From Microcystis sp. T1-4 (GTDB taxonomy: Bacteria; Cyanobacteriota; Cyanobacteriia; Cyanobacteriales; Microcystaceae), in the NCBI RefSeq assembly GCF_000297435.1, contig NZ_CAIP01000193.1:1-14287 (forward strand): a stretch of DNA of 14,287 nt, read 5' to 3'. A model generated the notes under the pieces. That model was given only the letters and a program-made list of their open reading frames with translations, had not been told where the DNA came from and searched no databases. The translations under genes and the position numbers were made by a program. Of the stretch, positions 1-6,046 are shown piece by piece. Position 1 is the stretch's first letter. Each line of letters starts with the position of its first letter.

Positions 1-378
1 GCCGTTAAGAATATGGTCAAAAACCCGAAATTATCTCAGGCAATATCTGATGTAAGCTGGGGAGAAATCACCCGACAATTAGCCTATAAATGCCGTTGGT
101 ATGGGAGAAATTACATCGAAATAGATAGATGGTTTCCTAGCTCTAAAAGGTGTAGTAATTGCGGGTATATTGCTGAGAAAATGCCGTTAAATGTTCGAGA
201 ATGGGATTGTCCAGACTGTGGGACACACCATGACCGAGATATTAACGCCAGTAAAAATATTTTGGCCGCAGGGCTTGCGGTGTCAGTCTGTAGAGCGACC
301 ATAAGACCAGAACAGAGTAAATCTGTTAAGGCAGGTGCGAAAAATCCTTCGGGACAGAAGCAGAAACCCAAATCGTGA
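1..378 (+). CDS. tnpB: RNA-guided endonuclease TnpB, C-terminal part (5' end outside window)
   Basis: The frame is open from base 1 to TGA at 376-378, so only about the last 125 residues are visible, against a family length near 400. The visible part carries the TnpB zinc ribbon: CSNC, then about 20 residues later CPDC. It is followed by HDRDINASKNI, which contains the last RuvC-type catalytic Asp. The preceding text (WGEITRQLAYK, then DRWFPSSKRC) is also typical. TnpB is a nuclease guided by an RNA transcribed from the 3' end of its own element and helps retain the element. Nothing is broken in the visible part. The upstream RuvC Asp and Glu cannot be checked. The internal ATG at 13 is not the start. 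Confidence 0.9.
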   Translation, partial: AVKNMVKNPKLSQAISDVSWGEITRQLAYKCRWYGRNYIEIDRWFPSSKRCSNCGYIAEKMPLNVREWDCPDCGTHHDRDINASKNILAAGLAVSVCRATIRPEQSKSVKAGAKNPSGQKQKPKS

Positions 379-421
379 GGTTTGGGAATCGCCGTCCGTT
401 TTACGGCGGCGAGGATGTCAA
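280..421 (+). ncRNA. Candidate omega (re)RNA scaffold at the tnpB 3' end
   Basis: In IS605-type elements the guide RNA scaffold overlaps the tnpB 3' end and stops at the element's right end. Its guide is the first bases of flanking DNA. Here the predicted scaffold end shows a perfect 6-bp hairpin: CGCCGT at 390-395, a 7-base loop, and ACGGCG at 403-408. GAGGATG and TCAA follow. The guide would start at 422. The 5' limit of 280 is arbitrary, and the RNA is inferred from family knowledge. Confidence 0.35.
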
Positions 422-476
422 CAATGTCACCTCGATCACCTAAACTAAATAGATAGTCAATTTTCGCTTTTGCCAC

Positions 477-1163
477 GTGGAACTATCCCACTCTCTCCTA
501 TTTTCGATCGGTTTAGTCGCCTGTTACCTAGCTGTTCTGATTCTGATCGCTGAAAAATTAAAAAGTCTTTTCAGTACCGATGGCGAAATTACCCGCAAAG
601 TTGTCCACATTGGCACGGGAAACGTCATCCTTTTGGCCTGGTGGTTAAATATCCCCGCTTGGGTGGGAATAAGTGCGGCCATCCTAGCGGCAACTATCGC
701 TATCCTATCCTATTTTTTCCCCATTTTACCCAGTCTTAATAGTGTCGGTCGCCGCAGTTGGGGAACTTTTTTTTATGCTGTTAGTATCGGTGTTCTCGTG
801 GCTTATTTTTGGCCAATTTCTCACCCCGAATACGCAGCAATGGGTATTTTAATTATGGCGTTAGGAGACGGATTAGCAGCCCTAGTCGGACAAAATTTTG
901 GTCAACATCCCTACAAAATTTTCGGCAGTGGCAAAAGTCTGGAAGGTTCCCTGACTATGTTAGGAGTCAGCTTTTTAGTCAGCTTGATTATTTTATCTTT
1001 TATTAATGGCATGAATCCGCCAATTATTTTAGTATCTTTATTAACAGCGATCGGAGCTACTATTCTAGAAACTTTCTCGAAACTAGGTATAGATAATCTC
1101 ACTGTACCGATTGGTAGCGCCGCCATTGCCTATTTTCTTACTCAAATTTTCATCTCAAGCTAG
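477..1163 (+). CDS. Phytol/polyprenol kinase-like integral membrane protein
   Basis: This 228-residue protein has about six to seven hydrophobic segments from residue 8 to the C-terminus, as in the phytol kinase/dolichol kinase (VTE5, SEC59-like) family. Family marks are GEITRKVVHIGTGN at 36-49 and the nucleotide-binding region ALGDGLAALVGQ at 128-139. GSGKSLEGS follows at 150-158 and LGIDNLTVPIGS at 203-214. Such enzymes phosphorylate phytol released from chlorophyll, using CTP or another NTP, feeding tocopherol and chlorophyll salvage at the membrane. The exact substrate is not readable from sequence. The start is GTG at 477: the frame has a TAG at 450 and no upstream ATG. No Shine-Dalgarno sequence is seen. 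The start lies only 56 bases past the inferred transposon end, so its promoter may be altered by the insertion. Confidence 0.82.
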   Translation: MELSHSLLFSIGLVACYLAVLILIAEKLKSLFSTDGEITRKVVHIGTGNVILLAWWLNIPAWVGISAAILAATIAILSYFFPILPSLNSVGRRSWGTFFYAVSIGVLVAYFWPISHPEYAAMGILIMALGDGLAALVGQNFGQHPYKIFGSGKSLEGSLTMLGVSFLVSLIILSFINGMNPPIILVSLLTAIGATILETFSKLGIDNLTVPIGSAAIAYFLTQIFISS

Positions 1164-1274
1164 GCTATCTCAGCTTATTCACAAGGGCCGAATCTAAAAC
1201 CTCATTGGTTAAGCTAAGTAGGGAGGCACAATTATTTGTTAGGATAGGTTAGTGGTAGCGTAACATGAGCGGGT

Positions 1275-1299
1275 GTTGGGTTTCATGCTTCAACCCAAC
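1275..1299. repeat. REP-like palindrome GTTGGGTT-N9-AACCCAAC
   Basis: Perfect 8-bp arms (1275-1282 and 1292-1299) enclose a 9-base loop. Text of this kind (TTGGGTTTCATGCTTCAACCC) resembles dispersed intergenic repeats common in Microcystis. It could act as a transcript-end hairpin for the kinase gene, but no T-tract follows. Confidence 0.55.
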
Positions 1300-1383
1300 C
1301 TACGTTCTATGTTAGCAATCAGCTTTTTAGTCAGCTGTACCGATAAGTACCTAAGCAAAATTAATTACACATATCTAACCACC

Positions 1384-1411
1384 TCTTGCTTCTTGTCTCT
1401 TGCCTCTTGCC
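1384..1411. repeat. Short tandem heptamer repeat TCTTGYY x4
   Basis: Four adjacent heptamers are present: TCTTGCT, TCTTGTC, TCTTGCC and TCTTGCC. Heptanucleotide STRRs are a known feature of cyanobacterial intergenic DNA. Confidence 0.75.
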
Positions 1412-1484
1412 TATCTTCACTAGGAAATTAATTGGCTCTTCTAGGTTCTGTGTGATAAGTTTAATTGACATAGGATCGATCGAT

Positions 1485-1509
1485 CTTTGTGTCCTTTGTG
1501 TCTTTGTGG
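1485..1509. repeat. Three imperfect copies of CTTTGTGT
   Basis: CTTTGTGT (1485-1492), CCTTTGTGT (1493-1501) and CTTTGTGG (1502-1509) lie end to end. No function is evident. Confidence 0.5.
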
Positions 1510-1534
1510 TTCGTTCCACCCCCTCGCTCTTGAG

Positions 1535-1556
1535 AAATGTATCTTAGAATACATTT
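1535..1556. promoter_or_regulatory. Perfect inverted repeat AAATGTAT-N6-ATACATTT
   Basis: The arms are 1535-1542 and 1549-1556 with spacer CTTAGA. The symmetry and 22-base span suit a dimeric regulator site about 110 bases before the epimerase start. It could also be a plain AT-rich hairpin. No known regulator motif is recognised. Confidence 0.35.
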
Positions 1557-1600
1557 TACCCACCAAAGCTGGGAGAGCCAATTAATTTTGCACGACTACT

Positions 1601-1663
1601 TAACTGATAACTGATAACTGATAACTGATAACTGATAACTGATAACTGATAACTGATAACTGA
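1601..1663. repeat. STRR array: nine perfect TAACTGA heptamers
   Basis: Nine head-to-tail identical copies run from 1601 to 1663. One T separates the array from the ATG at 1665. TAACTGA-type heptamers are a classic cyanobacterial STRR. Because 7 is not a multiple of 3 and the unit contains TAA and TGA, the array closes all three frames upstream of the next gene and fixes the start position. Confidence 0.95.
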
Positions 1664-1664
1664 T

Positions 1665-2537
1665 ATGACCTTTACTATCACTCAAAACCAAAATCAATAT
1701 CTTACCTATTGTCTCAAGGATGAAGAAGCTGACGCTTATCTGGAAGTGGTTCCCGCTAGGGGAGGAATCATCACCCGTTGGCAAATTTGCGGAGAAGATA
1801 TTTTATATCTGGACACAGAAAGATTCAAAGATCCTAACCTCAGTGTGCGCGGAGGAGTTCCGATTTTATTCCCTATCTGTGGCAACTTACCCAATAATAC
1901 CTATCAACACCAAGGCCGAAACTATAGCCTTAAACAACACGGATTTGCTCGTGATTTACCCTGGCAAGTGAGCAAACAAAGCAGCGAAACCGCCGCTAGT
2001 TTAACCCTAGAATTAAACAGTAATGAAGCCACTCGTCAAGTCTATCCCTTTGATTTTCAATTAATCTTTACCTATCAACTGCAAGGAAACAGCCTCAAAA
2101 TTCACCAAAAAGTTATTAATCTTTCCCCCGAAAAAATGCCCTTTTCTATCGGCTTCCATCCCTACTTTCAAGTCAACGATAAAACCCGATTATCCTTTGA
2201 TATTCCCTCCTCCCAATACCTCGACCAACGCACGAAGACCCTCCATTCCTACTCTGGCAACTTTGACTTTAATCTCGAAGAAATTGATGCTGCTTTTCCG
2301 CAAATTACGCGCCATCAAAGTAGTTTTAGTGATTCCTATCATCAGCGTCAAATTGTCCTCGGTTACGACGATCTCTATACAACCCTAGTTTTTTGGACCC
2401 TGAAAGATAAAAATTATATCTGTCTCGAACCTTGGAGCGCTCCCCGCAACGCCCTCAACACAGGCGAACATTTGACCTACTTAGACCCCCAGAGTAGCCG
2501 CGAGGCGATCATAGAAATGCGAGTCAATCAAATTTAA
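1665..2537 (+). CDS. Aldose 1-epimerase / hexose-6-phosphate mutarotase-like protein
   Basis: The 290-residue protein has the galactose-mutarotase beta-sandwich signature. LSVRGGVPILFPICGNLP (59-76) and KQHGFARDLPW (90-100) supply His92 and Arg96. IGFHPYF (162-168) supplies His165, the likely acid. LEPWSAPRNALNTGE (254-268) supplies Glu255, the likely base. This pattern matches the YeaD/glucose-6-phosphate 1-epimerase branch, which interconverts alpha and beta anomers of free or phosphorylated hexoses in the cytoplasm. Substrate choice is uncertain. The ATG start is forced by stops in the heptamer array directly upstream, and there is no Shine-Dalgarno sequence because the repeat occupies that space. 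The gene looks intact, and the next promoter starts nine bases after its stop. Confidence 0.85.
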   Translation: MTFTITQNQNQYLTYCLKDEEADAYLEVVPARGGIITRWQICGEDILYLDTERFKDPNLSVRGGVPILFPICGNLPNNTYQHQGRNYSLKQHGFARDLPWQVSKQSSETAASLTLELNSNEATRQVYPFDFQLIFTYQLQGNSLKIHQKVINLSPEKMPFSIGFHPYFQVNDKTRLSFDIPSSQYLDQRTKTLHSYSGNFDFNLEEIDAAFPQITRHQSSFSDSYHQRQIVLGYDDLYTTLVFWTLKDKNYICLEPWSAPRNALNTGEHLTYLDPQSSREAIIEMRVNQI

Positions 2538-2545
2538 ATTTCCCC

Positions 2546-2574
2546 TTGACTTAGCCCCGATAAGATGTTATATT
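2546..2574 (+). promoter_or_regulatory. Sigma70-type promoter for tRNA-Lys (and tsaB)
   Basis: TTGACT (2546-2551), a 17-base spacer and TATATT (2569-2574) nearly match the consensus. Transcription should begin near 2581, about 20 bases before the tRNA. The 5' leader forms a perfect 6-bp hairpin (TCGTGT 2581-2586, loop GCAGA, ACACGA 2592-2597), which RNase P would remove. Confidence 0.75.
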
Positions 2575-2600
2575 GATAAATCGTGTGCAGAACACGAAAC

Positions 2601-2672
2601 GGGTCGCTAGCTCAGCGGTAGAGCACTCGGCTTTTAACCGATTGGTCTTGGGTTCGAATCCCAGGCGACCCA
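2601..2672 (+). tRNA. tRNA-Lys (anticodon UUU)
   Basis: A full cloverleaf is readable. The acceptor is GGGTCGC (2601-2607) with GCGACCC (2665-2671). The D stem is GCTC/GAGC and the anticodon loop CTTTTAA (2631-2637) has anticodon TTT at 2633-2635. The T arm has loop TTCGAAT (2653-2659). The discriminator is A2672. The 3' CCA is not encoded. The base pair at 27-43 is a C-U mismatch; the rest is regular. U36 followed by A37 is the context for t6A modification. Confidence 0.97.
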
Positions 2673-2701
2673 TAAAAACTTACTGATACAGAAAGATTGA
2701 C

Positions 2702-3304
2702 TTGTCTTCCCCTGTCTATGGATTAGCCTTGCATACCAGCAGTCCCCAACTAGGACTGGCCCTCTCTAATTTCCGCGATGATAGTCGTCAACAAACTTGG
2801 GACTTAGACAGGGATTTATCGAACCTATTCCACCCCTATCTAAAACAGTTCCTGGCTCCGCAAAAATGGGCAGATTTAGCCTTTCTCGCCGCCGCTAAGG
2901 GGCCGGGCAGCTTTACCAGTACCCGCATCGGTATAGTCACCGCTAGAACCCTAGCACAACAATTACAGCTACCGATTTTTACCGTCTCCAGTTTAGCGGC
3001 CTTTGCTTGGTCACAACGGCATTTTTACCCCGTCGATACCCATCTAGCCCTAGAAATGCCCGCCACTAGGGGACAATTGTATGTGGGCATCTATCGGGGT
3101 AATCGGGTTTATTTAGCTGATAGTCTGATGACTCCGGAACAATGGCAGCGCACTTTAGAAAACTTAACTATTCCCTATCAAAGATTAGCTACACCCAATT
3201 ATTTAGGCATAAATGCCCCCGCTATCCTCGATTTAGCCTATTTGGACTGGCAAACAGGAAAACGCCCCCATTGGTCGGAGGCGCTACCATTTTACGGGAT
3301 GTGA
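2702..3304 (+). CDS. tsaB: tRNA threonylcarbamoyladenosine biosynthesis protein TsaB
   Basis: This 200-residue ASKHA-fold protein is the TsaB/YeaZ partner that scaffolds the TsaD-TsaE complex making t6A at A37 of ANN-decoding tRNAs in the cytoplasm. It shows the N-terminal strand YGLALHTSSPQLGLAL (6-21) and the family hallmark KGPGSFTSTRIGIVTARTLA (66-85), a variant of GPGSFTGLRIG. The start is taken as TTG at 2702: the frame has TGA at 2684 and no ATG until residue 119, and the fold needs the residues right after it. GAAAG at 2691-2695 may serve as a weak ribosome site. It lies 29 bases behind tRNA-Lys on the same strand with no terminator between, so co-transcription is likely. It is slightly shorter than typical TsaB but has no gaps I can see. 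Confidence 0.85.
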   Translation: MSSPVYGLALHTSSPQLGLALSNFRDDSRQQTWDLDRDLSNLFHPYLKQFLAPQKWADLAFLAAAKGPGSFTSTRIGIVTARTLAQQLQLPIFTVSSLAAFAWSQRHFYPVDTHLALEMPATRGQLYVGIYRGNRVYLADSLMTPEQWQRTLENLTIPYQRLATPNYLGINAPAILDLAYLDWQTGKRPHWSEALPFYGM

Positions 3305-4960
3305 TTAGCAATTCCCTCTTTTTTTCAAACTATAGCCAGCTAGTCCGAGGGTTACTAATCCTAAAACTGCGCTAGGTTCGGGTACGGGTTCAACGGAATA
3401 AATCGCCACATTGCGACTCACTTCATGGGCAACAATTAACAAGGGAGTACCATTGGGACTATCGGCAGCCGGGATAAATAATAATCCTTCGGGAGAGCGA
3501 TCTCCCAATTGCCCATCGTTGATATAATTAGTGAACAAAGGATTACTAGGGTTGGTGATATCATAAACCATGAAACCGCCAGCCCTTTCTATTCCCACAA
3601 AACTATAGAGACGATTACCCACAGTTCCCACTGCTAAACCTTCCGGTTCTGGCCCGCGGTTATCGCTACGACTATCGAAGCTGCTAGGAGTACCATCGGA
3701 ATTAAAAATACTAGCAGTTAGGGGAGTTGCCGAAAAAGCCGCTAAAATTTGTTCAAAATCATCGCCACTATCGAAGACTTGGGACAGTCCATTAGTGACA
3801 TTCCAAATCGAAAAAGAACGACCACCATAGGCAAAAAGTTGGCTATATTGACCTTGGCCATTGAGTCCGTCGATGGTGGAAACATCTAAACGTCCGAGAT
3901 TTTGGGCTAATTGCAATTGGGCCGCATTAGGGAAAGCATTGGGGTCTAAAGTTAGAGTAGAAACTCGTCCAGCCTCATCTCTAGTATCCCCTTCATTGGC
4001 AGTAATTAAATAGTTTTGTCCAGCGATGGTAAAGGTGGCGATCGTATCCGGCTGATATAAGCCAAAAACCGGCCAATTATTAATTCTCACTGCTGGGGAA
4101 TTAGCCGCTCCTCCAAATACTACCCCATCTCGATCGCTAGGATCCAAACCATTACCCGGTGCGTTAAAATTTTTGGCTCCTAGGGGTAAAATACTGGTGA
4201 CTTGAGCGTTAACAATATTGACTATTGCAATAGCATTATTTTCCTGTAGAGACACCCATGCAGTGGTTCCATCGTCGGAAACGGTGATGTATTCCGGTTC
4301 CACATCTTGGGAAACCGTTTGACCGGGAAAAATACGGACTCCCTGACTTCTGAAAGTGTTCTCTTGACCATTAAAACTGGTAAAGGTAGCAGTGTTGACG
4401 GTGGGATTGAGAACACCAGCACTAAGATCAATAATACTAACGGAACCATCGGGATTGACACCATTAGCTGGTTCCCCCTCGTTAGCGACCAAAACCCGAT
4501 TACCGTCAGGAGTAAAGGTTAACATATCTGGTAAAGCGCCCACAGTCACCTGACTCTGAAAGACACCATTAGTATCGAAAAATACTACACTGCCGTTATT
4601 GGTAATCGGATTAGCTTCCATGGCCAGGGCCACGATACCATTTTTGATGGCAACGCTGTTAACCCCCGCACCGTAGGAGCTAAGATCGATCGATGGTAAG
4701 GGAATTGGACTAGCGGGATTGCTGATATCGGCAATATCTAGACGATTATTCGGACCGGTCAGGAATAATTTGCGACTAGCGGGGTCATAAGCGGGAATTT
4801 CTGCCCCGAAGTTATTAGCAGCAGTTGTACTATTGCCAAGACTGCTCAATCGCGTGATATTTAAAGCTGAGGCCGATTCGGTAACAATGTTGATACTGCC
4901 AGCAATTGACAGCAAGGTTAATAAAAATTTCCCATGGTGACGATAGATAGCATGAATCAT
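3305..4960 (-). CDS. Choice-of-anchor I-type beta-propeller protein with PEP-CTERM anchor
   Basis: The likely protein is 551 residues from ATG at 4960. The frame runs 19 codons further to a TTG at 5017, but the ATG gives a clean signal peptide: HHGK, then hydrophobic FLLTLLSIAGSINIV, then SASA for cleavage. The body has propeller-like repeats such as LDIADISNPASPIPLPSIDL, SVSIIDLSAG, IAIVNIVNAQVTSILPLG and FMVYDITNPSNP, typical of the choice-of-anchor I family. ANEGEPANG and TANEGDTRDEAGR are acidic, possibly metal-binding stretches. The C-terminus is VPEP (526-529), then a hydrophobic helix, then KKR: a PEP-CTERM signal for exosortase processing. It should be exported and surface-linked; the ligand is unknown. 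Its stop codon abuts the stop of tsaB on the other strand with no gap. Confidence 0.85.
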   Translation of the reverse strand: MIHAIYRHHGKFLLTLLSIAGSINIVTESASALNITRLSSLGNSTTAANNFGAEIPAYDPASRKLFLTGPNNRLDIADISNPASPIPLPSIDLSSYGAGVNSVAIKNGIVALAMEANPITNNGSVVFFDTNGVFQSQVTVGALPDMLTFTPDGNRVLVANEGEPANGVNPDGSVSIIDLSAGVLNPTVNTATFTSFNGQENTFRSQGVRIFPGQTVSQDVEPEYITVSDDGTTAWVSLQENNAIAIVNIVNAQVTSILPLGAKNFNAPGNGLDPSDRDGVVFGGAANSPAVRINNWPVFGLYQPDTIATFTIAGQNYLITANEGDTRDEAGRVSTLTLDPNAFPNAAQLQLAQNLGRLDVSTIDGLNGQGQYSQLFAYGGRSFSIWNVTNGLSQVFDSGDDFEQILAAFSATPLTASIFNSDGTPSSFDSRSDNRGPEPEGLAVGTVGNRLYSFVGIERAGGFMVYDITNPSNPLFTNYINDGQLGDRSPEGLLFIPAADSPNGTPLLIVAHEVSRNVAIYSVEPVPEPSAVLGLVTLGLAGYSLKKRGNC

Positions 4961-5132
4961 ATTTTTAGCTGAAAACCTGCAAAAAAAGGCTAAACAATCG
5001 CATTTTTTCAGACTCAAGTTAAAGGAAGATTAAACAGGAGAGAAATTAAGGATATCTTCAAAATTTGGCCGAGAACAGTAAAAGCGAACTAGGAAAACGG
5101 GTTACTCGCTCGCTTTTTAGTTGAACGGCTCA

Positions 5133-5161
5133 TTTACCGGAGTGATAACATGGTTTAGTAT
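5133..5161 (+). promoter_or_regulatory. Candidate promoter for cysE
   Basis: TTTACC (5133-5138), 17 bases, then TAGTAT (5156-5161). Initiation near 5168 would leave a leader of only about seven bases before ATG 5175. This is a moderate match with no other support. Confidence 0.35.
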
Positions 5162-5174
5162 AAGCTCGATCAAT

Positions 5175-5993
5175 ATGGAATCAAGACTCGTGTTATCTAC
5201 TCTCCTAGCCGATTTCAAGATCATTTTTGAACGTGACCCCGCTGCCCGTAACTGGTTAGAGGTACTGTTTTGTTATCCTGGATTACAGGCTTTACTGTGC
5301 CATCGCTTCGCCCATTGGCTATATCAGATCGGGATTCCCTTTATTCCCCGTTTAATTTCCCATCTTGCCCGTTTTTTCACTGGTATCGAAATTCACCCCG
5401 GCGCCCAAATTGGTCAGGGTGTTTTTATCGACCATGGCATGGGAGTTGTCATCGGAGAAACCGCCATTGTCGGTGATTATGCCCTCATCTATCAGGGAGT
5501 TACCTTAGGAGGGACGGGGAAAGAAAGCGGTAAACGTCATCCGACTCTAGGGGAAAATGTGGTCGTCGGCGCTGGGGCTAAGGTTTTAGGTAATATTTAT
5601 CTGGGTAATAACGTTCGCGTCGGCGCTGGTTCTGTGGTGCTGCGCGATATTCCTGCCGATTGTACCGTTGTTGGTGTACCCGGTCGTTTAATCTATCGGG
5701 CCGGGACGCGGGTGGAACCCCTCGAACACGGTGATTTACCCGACTCGGAAGCGGTGGCTATTCGCGCTTTGGTGGACCGCATCGAACAACTGGAAAAACA
5801 AGTGTACGAATTGCGGCTAGAACGGTCAAAAGAACCAGATTATCGGATTAATTGCCCAGTTTTAGCCCATTTAGAAGAAGAAGCGAGTCATAGCTTTTGT
5901 CCTGCGGCCGATCGAGATATGCGCGAGTTTCTTGAAAGATCGGTTTATCCCCGAGAATCTTCTGATATGATAGAAGACTCGTTTTCTAAGTAG
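5175..5993 (+). CDS. cysE: Serine O-acetyltransferase
   Basis: This enzyme transfers acetyl from acetyl-CoA to L-serine, the first step of cysteine synthesis in the cytoplasm. From ATG 5175 it is 272 residues. The N-terminal helical part includes FERDPAARNWLEVLFCYPG. A left-handed beta-helix of hexapeptide repeats runs from about residue 70 to 170. The active-site Asp86-His87 sit in FIDHGMGVVIGE, and His122 is in GKRHPTLGENVVVGAGAKVLG. The frame extends upstream to TTG 5121, but the ATG matches the usual cyanobacterial start just before the LLADF-type helix. After the helix comes an acidic, coiled-coil-prone tail (about 190-225, RIEQLEKQVYELRLERS), longer than in enteric CysE and usual for cyanobacteria. 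uvrA follows after 53 bases on the same strand. Confidence 0.93.
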   Translation: MESRLVLSTLLADFKIIFERDPAARNWLEVLFCYPGLQALLCHRFAHWLYQIGIPFIPRLISHLARFFTGIEIHPGAQIGQGVFIDHGMGVVIGETAIVGDYALIYQGVTLGGTGKESGKRHPTLGENVVVGAGAKVLGNIYLGNNVRVGAGSVVLRDIPADCTVVGVPGRLIYRAGTRVEPLEHGDLPDSEAVAIRALVDRIEQLEKQVYELRLERSKEPDYRINCPVLAHLEEEASHSFCPAADRDMREFLERSVYPRESSDMIEDSFSK

Positions 5994-6046
5994 CTGAAAC
6001 CCATTTATCAAGGCTATGATTGTTAAGGACTACTTGGCACCGTCCG

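Larger units (their letters stand above)
1..421 (+). mobile_element. IS200/IS605-family (IS1341-like) element, right part
   Basis: The segment holds the end of a tnpB gene, a short GC-rich hairpin and the tetramer TCAA at 418-421. TCAA is the usual right cleavage tetramer in IS608-like members of this family, which insert without target duplication, so no direct repeat is expected. The left part, any tnpA and the left boundary lie outside the window. The right boundary at 421 is an inference from the hairpin and TCAA. It could be off by a few bases. Confidence 0.75.
1164..1600. other. Gene-free spacer made of dispersed repeats
   Basis: There is no convincing reading frame here. The stretch holds a REP-like palindrome (1275-1299), a TCTTGYY array (1384-1411), degenerate CTTTGTGT copies (1485-1509) and an 8-bp inverted repeat (1535-1556). 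The 18-mer TCAGCTTTTTAGTCAGCT also occurs inside the upstream kinase gene at about 966-983 and again here at about 1319-1336. Listed separately where exact. Confidence 0.7.

Noticed and set aside
111..476. 121-codon minus-strand frame opposite tnpB
   Set aside because: Most of it is the complement of a clear TnpB coding region. Only the first 18 codons outside the transposon are kept as a weak finding.
1465..1493. TTGACA at 1465 as a promoter for the epimerase gene
   Set aside because: No acceptable -10 box at 16-18 bases; the expected position reads TGTGTC.
1601..1663. The heptamer array as a CRISPR-like or iteron origin
   Set aside because: Units are 7 bases with no spacers, and such STRRs are widespread in cyanobacteria. 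No replication gene is nearby.
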